In this document: positions 42,210-50,178 of the stretch, in pieces
Layout: the number at the start of each line of letters is the position of its first letter
How positions within the stretch are numbered: the first letter of the stretch is position 1
DNA from: Phytoactinopolyspora halotolerans
GTDB lineage: Bacteria; Actinomycetota; Actinomycetes; Jiangellales; Jiangellaceae
Assembly: GCF_010550675.1 (NCBI RefSeq)
Contig: NZ_JAAGOA010000025.1
Span: 1-64,000, forward strand
DNA: 64,000 bases
Direction: 5' to 3'
Translations under genes and position numbers: made by a program
Notes under the pieces: generated by a model
Databases searched by the model: none
Seen by the model: the letters and a program-made list of their open reading frames with translations, nothing else
What the model was told of the DNA's origin: nothing

Positions 42210-42671
42210 ACCGGTGCTCCGACGCAGGGCTCGGCGCTTGGCGTCGTCGTGTGCCCGATGCAGGAGACGGGTCGCCAACGCGTATGTCCTGACACCTAGG
42301 TTAGTGATCGCGACCCAGCCTTGTGCCCGATACAGCGGGTGCGGGAGCACGGTGTCGGTAGCCGTGTAGTCCCAGAGCTTCGCCGTGCTTCGGGGGCTTT
42401 CGCCCGTAAGCTCGACGAACGCACCGGCGCCGACGTGCATGTTCACGCGCCAGCGATCAGGATGGTCAAGGTCGCACAACGCATCGTCGGGATAATTCTT
42501 CGTGACGATGGTGGCGTAGGGCTGCTCACGCTCCGGAACGCGGCCATCCGGGGCGTAGTAGAAGAAGTGGTCGCCCCAGGCGATCTCGGGGAAAACGCTG
42601 CCTTCGGCGGGGGCGAGCTCGAGCACGCCGTCGAACGCCCTGACCGTCTCGAGAAGTTGTTCCATACTCAT
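42195..42671 (-). CDS. DUF6194-family protein
   Basis: 158 residues from the ATG that begins MSMEQLLETVRAFDGVLELA; a longer frame would run into the divergent MerR gene. PEIAWGDHFFYYAPDGRVPE, then FATIV-like strand ATIVTKNYPDDALCDLDHPD and RWRVNMHVG match a conserved actinobacterial family of unknown function. No catalytic residues can be assigned. It is divergent from the double-MerR regulator with only 40 bases between starts, which contain a dyad, so the regulator probably controls it. Confidence 0.7.
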   Translation of the reverse strand: MSMEQLLETVRAFDGVLELAPAEGSVFPEIAWGDHFFYYAPDGRVPEREQPYATIVTKNYPDDALCDLDHPDRWRVNMHVGAGAFVELTGESPRSTAKLWDYTATDTVLPHPLYRAQGWVAITNLGVRTYALATRLLHRAHDDAKRRALRRSTGSSTG

Positions 42672-42674
42672 GGG

Positions 42675-42692
42675 TTCAAGCGTGAACTTGAA
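42675..42692. promoter_or_regulatory. Dyad in the DUF6194/MerR divergent promoter
   Basis: TTCAAG (42675-42680) and CTTGAA (42687-42692) are exact inverted repeats with a 6-base spacer, located between two divergent starts 40 bases apart. An 18-base dyad in this setting is typical of MerR-family operators that lie between promoter elements. Confidence 0.6.
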
Positions 42693-42711
42693 GTGCTTAT
42701 GGAGGGTTCGC

Positions 42712-43452
42712 ATGATCAGAGCGAGCGAAGCGGCCTCACCCATGACCACGGCTGCCGTCGCGGCGGCGACCGGCTACAGCGCACAGCAGGTCCGGGATCT
42801 GGAGGCGCTAGGCGTGGTCCCGGATGCAGCCAGGTCACATACCGGGTACCGGCAGTTCTCTGCGGCGCACGTCTGTGCCCTTCGCGCGTACCGCGACCTC
42901 GCGCATGCCGTGGGACCTGTCGACGCGCGAAAGGCGATGCAAGCGATTCGCACCCTGCCGCCCGAGCAAGGGGTTGCGTTGATATGCGGACTCCACGCTA
43001 AGCTCAACGACGAACGTTCGCAGGCACTCGCAGCGCGCTCTGCGCTGGAGTCCATCCGGGCCGAGGCGACGACCGACGCGGAGCCCGTCGACGGGGACGC
43101 CATGACCATCACGGAGTTGTCGCAGGCCCTCGGGGTCAAAGCGTCCACGCTCCGCTTCTGGGAGAAGGTCGGACTGGTAGCACCCGACCGGGTCACGACG
43201 CGAGCAGGGACGGCACGGCGCTACACCCTTTCCGCCATCCGGGAAGCGCGCATCACCGCGGCCCTCCGAGCAGGTGGCTACCGCATCCCGGACGTGCAGA
43301 AGGCGATCACAGCAGTCCGCGACCTCAACGATGTGAGCCACTCACTCGCCGCGCTCGACACGCGACTGGAGGCCATCGCCCAACGCGCACTCGCTCTTCT
43401 ACGCGCAGGAGCCCTGTTGGCAGGGATGATCGAATCGGCCCGGGCAGCGTGA
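42712..43452 (+). CDS. MerR-family regulator with two HTH domains
   Basis: 246 residues from ATG 42712, ribosome site GGAGGG (42701-42706). Two MerR-type winged helices are present. The first (about 10-75) has VAAATGYSAQQVRDLEALGV and SHTGYRQFSAAHVCALRAYR. The second (about 138-205) has ITELSQALGVKASTLRFWEK and AGTARRYTLSAIREARITAA. A helical linker joins them. The duplication suggests each chain could read two half-sites or two operators. No C-terminal ligand domain or metal-binding Cys set is present. Confidence 0.82.
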   Translation: MIRASEAASPMTTAAVAAATGYSAQQVRDLEALGVVPDAARSHTGYRQFSAAHVCALRAYRDLAHAVGPVDARKAMQAIRTLPPEQGVALICGLHAKLNDERSQALAARSALESIRAEATTDAEPVDGDAMTITELSQALGVKASTLRFWEKVGLVAPDRVTTRAGTARRYTLSAIREARITAALRAGGYRIPDVQKAITAVRDLNDVSHSLAALDTRLEAIAQRALALLRAGALLAGMIESARAA

Positions 43453-43547
43453 ACCACAGAACGTCAGGCTGATCATCCAGCGTAGCGCTGTCCTGATGGA
43501 GAAATCTCTATACCCGACGTGCACCGGTATCTGTTCGACTGGACGAC

Positions 43548-44159
43548 ATGGCAACCAGATCCTCTAGCCCAGTCCTGGTCCCGGCGCGTGAAGGCAGAGC
43601 CTTCACCGTCAGCGCCGGTCAGCGCATCCGGATCAGCGACGTCCAGGGTGGCCAGGTCGGCGACGTGTTCGCGTTCGCGGCGGACAACCCGGCCGAGCAC
43701 CATAGCGCCGCGCACACCCGGGCACACGTCGACCGGCTCTTTCCCGCACCTGGCGAGCAGTTCGTCACCACACGACGTCGGCCCATTCTGACCCTCATCG
43801 ACGACACGTCGCCGGGCCACCACGACCTCCTCATCCCGGCATGCGATCCGGCGCGATACGCGGCGCTCGGAGCCGACCGTCACGCGTCCTGCGCGGAGAA
43901 CCTCCACGCCGCGCTTGCTCCGCTCGGCATGCGCATCGACGTCGTGCCGCAACCGATCAACGTCTTCATGCACATCCGCGTCAACGCCGATCAGACGCTG
44001 AGCTGGCTACCCGCAGAGACACGGTCCGGCGACGCGGTCACGTTCGAGGCCGCGCTCGACTGCATCGTCGTCGTCTCGGCATGTCCGCAGGACCTGGTCG
44101 GGATCAACGGCGGCCGGCCGACGCCGCTCGCCGTCCACGTCTCCGATCCGGTCGCCTGA
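43548..44159 (+). CDS. DUF1989 (urea-carboxylase-associated) family protein
   Basis: 203 residues. The pattern is that of DUF1989 proteins found beside urea amidolyase and amino-nitrogen genes: VSAGQRIRISDVQGGQVGDV, HSAAHTRAHVDRLFPAPGEQ, then DPARYAALGADRHASCAENL and PQPINVFMHIRVNADQTLSW. Cys and His residues (ASCAENLH) probably bind a metal. No urea carboxylase genes are adjacent; the downstream neighbour is an Old Yellow Enzyme, 81 bases away. A role in nitrogen-compound breakdown is plausible from family context only. Confidence 0.78.
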   Translation: MATRSSSPVLVPAREGRAFTVSAGQRIRISDVQGGQVGDVFAFAADNPAEHHSAAHTRAHVDRLFPAPGEQFVTTRRRPILTLIDDTSPGHHDLLIPACDPARYAALGADRHASCAENLHAALAPLGMRIDVVPQPINVFMHIRVNADQTLSWLPAETRSGDAVTFEAALDCIVVVSACPQDLVGINGGRPTPLAVHVSDPVA

Positions 44160-44240
44160 GACTGACCTGACCCCGCGCGACACTGCCCGACCGGTCCGCA
44201 ACGCCACCCTGCACCCGTTTCTTCACCAGCGAGGTTCACC

Positions 44241-45386
44241 ATGACATCCAACTCCACCGTGCCCATGCACCCGGCCCTCAAGCCTGCGCAGATCGGCCCG
44301 CTCGAACTGCTGAATCGCCTCGCCGTGGCTCCGATGACCAGAGTGTCCGCGACGCCGGACGGCGTGCCCACCCGGCAGATGGCCGAGTACTACGCCTCGT
44401 TCGCGCGAGGCGGGTTCGGCCTGATCATCACCGAGGGCACCTACACCGACCTTCGATACAGCCAGGGCTACCTGAACCAGCCCGGCGCGGTCACCGACGA
44501 GCACCTCGCCGGATGGCGCACGGTGACCGACGCCGTCCGCGCCGAGGGTGGCACGCTGATCGCGCAACTGATGCACGCGGGCGCGCTCTCCCAGGGCAAT
44601 CGCTACACGGATGAGACCGCCGGCCCGTCCGCCGTCCGACCCCGCGGAGCCATGCTCTCCGAGTACGGCGGCGAAGGCCCGTGGCCGATGCCGAAGGAGA
44701 TGAGCGCCGCTGACATCGACGAGGCCATCACCGGATTCGTCCACGCCGCCCGGCAGGCGCACGAGGCCGGATTCGCCGGCGTCGAGCTCCACGGCGCCAA
44801 CGGCTACCTGCTGGATCAGTTCCTCACCACCTACACCAACCAGCGCACAGACTCCTACGGCGGCGACGTGAACAACCGGGTCCGGCTCATCTGCGAGGTC
44901 GCGTCCGCGGTCCGTACGGCCGTCCCGGCCGGATTCGTCGTCGGCGTCCGGCTCTCCCAGACCAAGGTGAACGACTTCGAGTACCGCTGGCCCGCCGGCA
45001 CCCACGACGCCGAGATCATCTTCCGCTCCCTCGCCGCCACCGGAGTGGACTACCTGCACATCGCCAGCGAAGGACGGGACTGGATCGAGACAGCCCGTCT
45101 GGACACCGGCGACACGATCACCGCTCTCGCCCGACGACACACCGGGCTCCCCGTCGTCGCCAACGGCGGCATGCACCGCCCCGATCAGGCAGCTCGGGTG
45201 CTGGACGAAGGCCACGCCGACATGCTCTCGATCGCCCGCAGCGCCCTGAGCAACCCCGATCTGCCGCGCAAGCTCGAAACGGGCGAAGAGCCGGCCGACT
45301 TCGACCACGCGATGCTGCACCCGATGGCGACACTCGACAACGCCGCCCGCTGGGCCGCTAGACGTCTGGCCGGTCGGCGGCTGTGA
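44241..45386 (+). CDS. Old Yellow Enzyme-like NADH:flavin oxidoreductase
   Basis: 381 residues forming an FMN-binding TIM barrel. Visible motifs are LNRLAVAPMTRVSATPDGVP, GTLIAQLMHAGALSQGNRYT, GFAGVELHGANGYLLDQFLT then TNQRTDSYGGDVNNRVRLIC (the H-x-x-N/G-Y/D-Q-F pattern), and LPVVANGGMHRPDQAARVLD near the end. It reduces activated alkenes or acts as a 2,4-dienoyl reductase-like enzyme. The 3' end overlaps the convergent NCS1 permease gene by 29 bases. Substrate unknown. Confidence 0.88.
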   Translation: MTSNSTVPMHPALKPAQIGPLELLNRLAVAPMTRVSATPDGVPTRQMAEYYASFARGGFGLIITEGTYTDLRYSQGYLNQPGAVTDEHLAGWRTVTDAVRAEGGTLIAQLMHAGALSQGNRYTDETAGPSAVRPRGAMLSEYGGEGPWPMPKEMSAADIDEAITGFVHAARQAHEAGFAGVELHGANGYLLDQFLTTYTNQRTDSYGGDVNNRVRLICEVASAVRTAVPAGFVVGVRLSQTKVNDFEYRWPAGTHDAEIIFRSLAATGVDYLHIASEGRDWIETARLDTGDTITALARRHTGLPVVANGGMHRPDQAARVLDEGHADMLSIARSALSNPDLPRKLETGEEPADFDHAMLHPMATLDNAARWAARRLAGRRL

Positions 45387-46872
45387 TCGTGCCGGCGGGC
45401 GCGCGGGTGAGCCCGCCGTCGTCGGACGAGTAGACCCACTCACAGCCCGCCGTCGTCGCCAGGAAGCGAACGTCGAAGCCGGACGTGACCTCCTGCTGCG
45501 GATAACGCGGCAGGATCCAGAGCTTCATCAGCACCAGGTAGAGGACGAAGCCGAGCGGCAGCCCGACGATGTAGGCGTAATCGAGCAGCACGACGGCGAC
45601 ACCGCCGGCCGCCGCCCAGGCGATGATCCCCGCCGGGTTAACCCCGCCGGCGAATCGGAACTGCCCGTCCGCCCGGTACAGGTCCGGCACGTTGAGCCGG
45701 CGACGCCGGACGACGTAGTAGTCGGCGAGCATGATCCCGCCGAGGGCGCTGAGCACCGCGCCGTAGTAGTTCAGGAACGTGAACAGGTTCTCCAGGATCA
45801 GCCACGGCATGGCCAAAGTCCCGACGACGCCGGCGAGAGCCACGGCGACCGGATACGACAGCCGCGGCGCGCCGGCGTTGACGAACGTCAGCGCCGCCGG
45901 GATGAGGTTCGCGGCGTTGTTCGTCGACCACTGCGCCAGGATCACCAGCGCGAGCAGCACGAAGAGCGTGAACCCGGTGCTGGTCTCCTGGATCACGCTG
46001 ACCGGGTTCCAGTCGCCGGCGGCGATGAAGGAGACCGCTCCGATCAGGGCCACGAATGCCTGGGTGATCGGCAACGCCAGGAACTGCGCCGCGAAGACGT
46101 GCTTGTTCCGGCGGACGAAGCTACCCGCGCCGGCCTCGGTGCGCAGGAACCGGGTGAGGTTCGGGATGTCGACCGCCAGCGCCGACCAGAACGCCATGTT
46201 GCCGACGAACAACACCAGGATCGAGATCTGCTCACCGCCGGCGAACGTCCAGATGTTGTGCCCCTCGGCCGACGCGAGATCCTCCAGGGTGAAGTACATC
46301 CAGATCGACACGGCGATGATCGCCGGTGCCGCGATCGACGCCAGCCGCTCGACGGCTTTGATCCCCAGCGCCGTGTTGACCACCTGGACCACCGCGAACA
46401 CGGCGTACCAGAGCGGCCACGACGAGAAGCCGGTGAAGTACTCGACGATCCCGTTGATGGCGAGTGCACCCAGGTAAGTCTGAATGCCGAACCAGATCGC
46501 CGCCACGATCCCCCGGGATATCGCCGGCAGGTGCGTGCCGACGGTGCCGAATGGGGCGCGCAGGTAGACGGCGAAGGACAGGCCGTGTTCGGTGCCGATG
46601 TCCGCCGTGAGCGTCATGACCACGGCAAGCACCAGGTTCGCGAGCAGGATGGTGGCGACCACGGTGCCCAGGGGCAGACCGGAGACGCCAGTGGCACCGA
46701 GCGAGAAGGTGGCGATGATCACCGCCATGCCCACCCAGATGTAGACGAAGCCGAGGGTGCCGAACTGCCGCCCGGCCAGCGTGACCGGCAGGATCGACTC
46801 CTCGAGCAGGTGGTTCGGCTCGCCACGGCCGGTATCGTGCGAGGTGGAACGTACAGGCGGAACTGCAGACAT
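45358..46872 (-). CDS. NCS1-family permease (nucleobase/hydantoin type)
   Basis: 504 residues from ATG 46872, placed 6 bases after GAGGTGA; a GTG upstream would overlap that site. About twelve membrane spans are visible, starting FGTLGFVYIWVGMAVIIATF. NCS1 features include the early GxG-type loop, ISRGIVAAIWFGIQTYLGAL (span 3, substrate site) and LNYYGAVLSALGGIMLADYY then VRRRRLNVPDLYRADGQFRF. NCS1 carriers import purines, pyrimidines, allantoin or hydantoins with Na+ or H+. It is the last gene of an operon with an asparaginase-like and an imidase/deacetylase-like gene, supporting a cyclic amide substrate. Confidence 0.87.
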   Translation of the reverse strand: MSAVPPVRSTSHDTGRGEPNHLLEESILPVTLAGRQFGTLGFVYIWVGMAVIIATFSLGATGVSGLPLGTVVATILLANLVLAVVMTLTADIGTEHGLSFAVYLRAPFGTVGTHLPAISRGIVAAIWFGIQTYLGALAINGIVEYFTGFSSWPLWYAVFAVVQVVNTALGIKAVERLASIAAPAIIAVSIWMYFTLEDLASAEGHNIWTFAGGEQISILVLFVGNMAFWSALAVDIPNLTRFLRTEAGAGSFVRRNKHVFAAQFLALPITQAFVALIGAVSFIAAGDWNPVSVIQETSTGFTLFVLLALVILAQWSTNNAANLIPAALTFVNAGAPRLSYPVAVALAGVVGTLAMPWLILENLFTFLNYYGAVLSALGGIMLADYYVVRRRRLNVPDLYRADGQFRFAGGVNPAGIIAWAAAGGVAVVLLDYAYIVGLPLGFVLYLVLMKLWILPRYPQQEVTSGFDVRFLATTAGCEWVYSSDDGGLTRAPAGTITAADRPDV

Positions 46873-46908
46873 GGAACTCACCTCGTTCTGGGACGCGTTC
46901 TGGGATGG

Positions 46909-47793
46909 TCAGCTACGGGGACGCGGGTTACGGGCGAGAAAGTCGGCGGCGATCTCGTCGAACGTGGTCCAGCGGACGCCGTCGTGGCCGTTGATGTGCT
47001 CGATCAGCCGCTCCAGCATGAGCAGCACCTGCGGCCGCCCGGAGACGTCGGGGTGGATCGTGAACGTCACGACGCCGTAGTCCATCTCCCGGTAGACCCA
47101 GTCGAACTGGTCCCGCCACAACTGCTCCACATCGCGCGGGTTGACGAAACCGTGGCTGTTCGGGGCGGACTTGATGAACATCATCGGAGGCAGGTCGTCG
47201 AGATACCAGTTGGCCGGGATCTCGACCAGGCCGGTCTCCTCGCCCCTCACCAGCGGGCTCATCCACTCGTCGGCCGAACGCGTGTAGTCGATCTTCGACC
47301 AGCGGTCCCCGACGCGCACGTAGTACGGCGAGAAGTCGTTGTGCATCAGCGAGTGGTCATAGGTGATGCCGTGATCCAGGAGGAGTTGCGCGGTGGCCGG
47401 GGAGAACTCCCACCACGGCGCGACATAGCCGGTGGGGCGCTTGCCGGCTAGGCTCTCGACGAGCTCGATCGACCGTTCCAGCACGGCCGTCTCCTGCTCG
47501 ACACTCATCGCGATCGGGTTCTCGTGCGAGTAGCCGTGCACGCCGATCTCGTGACCGGCTTCCGCGACCGCCTTCATCTGGTCCGGGAACGTCTCGATCG
47601 AGTGCCCCGGGATGAACCAGGTGGTGGTCAGGTCGTACCGGCGGAACAGCTTCAGCAGCCGGGGTGCACCTACTTCTCCGGCGAAAAGCCCGCGCGAGAT
47701 GTCATCGGGTGAGTCCTCCCCGCCATACGAGCCGAGCCAGCCCGCCACGGCGTCGACATCCACGCCGAACGCACACAAGATCTCCTTGGCCAT
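46909..47793 (-). CDS. Polysaccharide-deacetylase-fold protein, HpPgdA/imidase-like
   Basis: 294 residues, full family length. It is strikingly close to the Helicobacter HP0310/PgdA type: [20 protein letters not shown], then [38 protein letters not shown] (metal His pair in H-x-x-x-H), [20 protein letters not shown] and [20 protein letters not shown]. Structural work on that group noted similarity to cyclic imidases. Next to an NCS1 permease and an asparaginase-like amidohydrolase, imide-ring opening is a better guess than peptidoglycan deacetylation. It has no signal peptide, which also argues for a cytoplasmic small-molecule role. Confidence 0.85.
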   Translation of the reverse strand: MAKEILCAFGVDVDAVAGWLGSYGGEDSPDDISRGLFAGEVGAPRLLKLFRRYDLTTTWFIPGHSIETFPDQMKAVAEAGHEIGVHGYSHENPIAMSVEQETAVLERSIELVESLAGKRPTGYVAPWWEFSPATAQLLLDHGITYDHSLMHNDFSPYYVRVGDRWSKIDYTRSADEWMSPLVRGEETGLVEIPANWYLDDLPPMMFIKSAPNSHGFVNPRDVEQLWRDQFDWVYREMDYGVVTFTIHPDVSGRPQVLLMLERLIEHINGHDGVRWTTFDEIAADFLARNPRPRS

Positions 47794-47882
47794 GCCTCTC
47801 TCCTCCTCGCTGTGTCCTGCCTGCTCCGGACTGACGTCCGGGCCTTATTCCTGTCCGCGTAGCCCCCCACGCGCCTTCTTCT

Positions 47883-48896
47883 TCAGCCGTGCCGGGCCAC
47901 GAGGTCGGCGACGCCGGCCTGCGAGCCGGCCGTGGCGAGTGCGAGCGCCAGCACCAACCGGGCGTGCGCCGGCCGTAGCGTTCCGCCGAGAATCGCCCCG
48001 GATCTGACCAGGTCAGCGCCTCCACCGGCGCCGCCGTACCGGGGGACGACCGGCCCGGCGCCGGTCCGCGAGGTGACCACGGTCGCGATGCCGACCTCCA
48101 CCGCCGCCCGGATCTCCTTCGCCATGGACGGCGGCACATTACCGGCGCCCAGGGCCGCCACGACGATGCCGCGCGCGCCGGCCTCGATGGCTGCGCGTAC
48201 CAACGTCCCGTCGGCGCCGGCGTAGGCAGAGACGACGTCGACGCGCGGCAGCGGAGCGTCGAGCACGGACAACGCGAACCCGGCCGGGCGATCCGGGCGG
48301 GCGACCACGCGAACATCCCCGCCGTGGCAGATGGCGACCGGCCCGGACGATGGGGCAGCGAACGCGTCGGCGGCCAGCGTGTGCGCCTTGGTGGCGAACC
48401 GCGCCGGCCACGCATTGCCGGCCATGCAGATCGTCACGCCGGCGGTTCGCATACCCGGGTGTGCCGCGAGCCGCACCGCGTCGTTGAGGTTGCGCGGCCC
48501 ATCCCGGTCGGCCTCACCGGCATGGCGCTGTGCGCCGGTGAACACGATGGGGGTCCCGCCGGCGTGCACGAGGTCGGTGAGGAACGCGGTCTCCTCCATC
48601 GTGTCCGTGCCGTGGGTGACCACGACCCCGTCGTTCGCGCCGGCCGCCACGACGGCGGATCGCGCGATGCGGCGGAGTTCCTCGTCGCCGATGCCGTAGC
48701 TGCCCACCCGCACGATCTCCTCCGCCTGCACGGCGACCCCGTCGACGTCGACGGCCGTGAGCAGCTCGTCCGGCCCGTCGCTGGCGACCACATCGGCGCC
48801 GCGTGGCCGGGAGGCGATGGTTCCTCCGGTGGTCAGGACCTTGACCCGGGGCATCCGTCCGGCGTCGCGCTCCGGTGGCTGTTTCGGTCCGCTCAC
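47883..48896 (-). CDS. Asparaginase-family amidohydrolase
   Basis: 337 residues from GTG 48896, chosen because AAGGAG lies 8 bases upstream; a longer frame would run into the operator and divergent promoter. It shows the type I/II asparaginase signatures: VLTTGGTIASRPRGADVV (first catalytic Thr) and GVVVTHGTDTMEETAFLTDL (second Thr, with Asp). GAQRHAGEADRDGPRNLNDA follows. No signal peptide. As first gene of the operon with an imidase-like enzyme and NCS1 permease, it may hydrolyse the half-amide left by ring opening rather than asparagine itself. Control by the divergent LacI protein is likely. Confidence 0.87.
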   Translation of the reverse strand: MSGPKQPPERDAGRMPRVKVLTTGGTIASRPRGADVVASDGPDELLTAVDVDGVAVQAEEIVRVGSYGIGDEELRRIARSAVVAAGANDGVVVTHGTDTMEETAFLTDLVHAGGTPIVFTGAQRHAGEADRDGPRNLNDAVRLAAHPGMRTAGVTICMAGNAWPARFATKAHTLAADAFAAPSSGPVAICHGGDVRVVARPDRPAGFALSVLDAPLPRVDVVSAYAGADGTLVRAAIEAGARGIVVAALGAGNVPPSMAKEIRAAVEVGIATVVTSRTGAGPVVPRYGGAGGGADLVRSGAILGGTLRPAHARLVLALALATAGSQAGVADLVARHG

Positions 48897-48934
48897 ACGA
48901 CCAGCTCCTTGTTTCCGCCGTGTTGCAAGCGATG

Positions 48935-48950
48935 GCGCAATCGATTGTGC
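48935..48950. promoter_or_regulatory. LacI-type operator
   Basis: GCGCAATCGATTGTGC contains the perfect palindrome CAATCGATTG with one mismatched flanking pair. The central CG and 16-base length are typical of LacI-family operators. It lies between the asparaginase start (48896) and the lacI-family gene start (49017), where it could control both directions. Confidence 0.7.
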
Positions 48951-49016
48951 ATCCGTTCGTGGAACAATAGGGTCAGCTCGCAAAGCCGTCAAGAGTCAGC
49001 GGAGGACCTTTCACAG

Positions 49017-50156
49017 GTGAGCAGGTCAGAGAGGGAGACGCCGGGCAGCCCAGAGAACGGCGCCGCCGGTACGGCAGCAGGACCTGTCGCCGGGTTCCGC
49101 ACCGGAGGACCAGTCACGCTGCGGACCATCGCCGAGCGAGCAGGCGTCCATCCGTCCACCGTCTCGCGGGCGCTGAAGCGCTCCGCCGGCGGAGACGAGA
49201 CCGCCCGGCGCATCCGGGAACTGGCGGCCGAGCTCGGATACCGCCCGGATGCGGCCGCCGCCAGCCTGCGCACCCGCCGGTCCGGCGCGGTCGGCGTGCT
49301 CGTGCATCGGCTCACCGACGTCGTTCAGGCGATCCTGTTCGAGGCGATCGAGCACACGGTGCTGGAGCTGGGCTACCAGGCCATCGTCGCCAACACCTAC
49401 GACGATCCGGACCAGCAGCGCCGCCGTGTCGAGCTGATGCTCACCCGCCGGGTGGACGGACTCATCCTGGCCGATGCCCACCTCGACCGCAGCTACGTCG
49501 ACTGGGTCGCGGAGCTCGACATCCCCTTCGTGCTGGTCAACAGGCACGCCGGGGACTATCCGTCCGTGACGCTCGATGACTACCTCGGCGGACGGCTGGC
49601 CGGCTCCCATCTGGCCGACCTGGGACACGCCCGCGTCGGCGTGCTGCGCGGGCTGCCCCACTCCAGCGCGTCGAGCGAGCGGATGGCCGGCTGCCTGGAC
49701 GCGTTACGCGAGCGCGGCGTCGACGTTCCCGAGGACGCCGTCGAGGCGACCACCCTCGACGCGTCGACCGGCCGCGAGGGGATGCGGCGCCTGCTGGAGC
49801 GTCGGCCGGACACCACCGCCGTCTTCGCCGTCAACGACTTCGATGCGCTCGGTGCCGTGATCGCGCTGCGGGAGGCCGGACGCGAGCCCGGCGTCGACGT
49901 CGCCGTCGTCGGCTTCAACGACGTCCCGGTGGCCGAGGCCGCGCAGCTGACCACGGTCCGCAGCCCGCACGCCACCATGGGGGCGGCCGCGACGCGCATG
50001 CTGATGGACGTGATCGAGGGACGTCATGTGGAGAGCATGCGGCTGTCCCCGGAGCTGATCGTCCGTGCCACCAGCTGCCCACCGCCAACCCCCAGCCCCA
50101 ACCCACCCCAGCCCTCAGCCCAGCCCCATGATCATCGAGGATCCGCGGTGCTATAA
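49017..50156 (+). CDS. LacI-family transcriptional regulator
   Basis: 379 residues from GTG behind GGAGGA (49001-49006). A 30-residue low-complexity lead precedes the HTH (VTLRTIAERAGVHPSTVSRA) and hinge (ELGYRPDAAAASLRTRRSGA). The sensor domain shows VGVLVHRLTDVVQAILFEAI, RRVDGLILADAHL, FVLVNRHAGDYPSVTLDDYL and VFAVNDFDALGAVIALREAG. It is divergent from the asparaginase/imidase/NCS1 operon with an operator between, so it probably represses that operon and itself. Its final residues (HDHRGSAVL) are encoded inside a dispersed hairpin, which gives the protein a Pro-rich, repeat-derived tail. Confidence 0.88.
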   Translation: MSRSERETPGSPENGAAGTAAGPVAGFRTGGPVTLRTIAERAGVHPSTVSRALKRSAGGDETARRIRELAAELGYRPDAAAASLRTRRSGAVGVLVHRLTDVVQAILFEAIEHTVLELGYQAIVANTYDDPDQQRRRVELMLTRRVDGLILADAHLDRSYVDWVAELDIPFVLVNRHAGDYPSVTLDDYLGGRLAGSHLADLGHARVGVLRGLPHSSASSERMAGCLDALRERGVDVPEDAVEATTLDASTGREGMRRLLERRPDTTAVFAVNDFDALGAVIALREAGREPGVDVAVVGFNDVPVAEAAQLTTVRSPHATMGAAATRMLMDVIEGRHVESMRLSPELIVRATSCPPPTPSPNPPQPSAQPHDHRGSAVL

Positions 50157-50178
50157 CCCCCTGAATCCTCGATGATCA
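50129..50178. repeat. Dispersed hairpin element, copy 3 (bidirectional terminator)
   Basis: TGATCATCGAGGAT (50129-50142) and ATCCTCGATGATCA (50165-50178) pair perfectly over a 22-base spacer (containing GGTGCTATAACC). Both convergent genes end inside it: the LacI stop TAA is at 50154-50156 and the PucR stop at 50151-50153. It is related to the elements at 32866-32916 and 57525-57575 by the ATGATCAT arm core and the GTGCTAT loop. A bidirectional terminator role is likely. Confidence 0.85.

Noticed and set aside
46909..47793. Annotating the PgdA-like gene simply as a peptidoglycan deacetylase.
   Set aside because: It lacks a signal peptide and sits with a permease and an amidohydrolase, so the envelope role is not supported by context.
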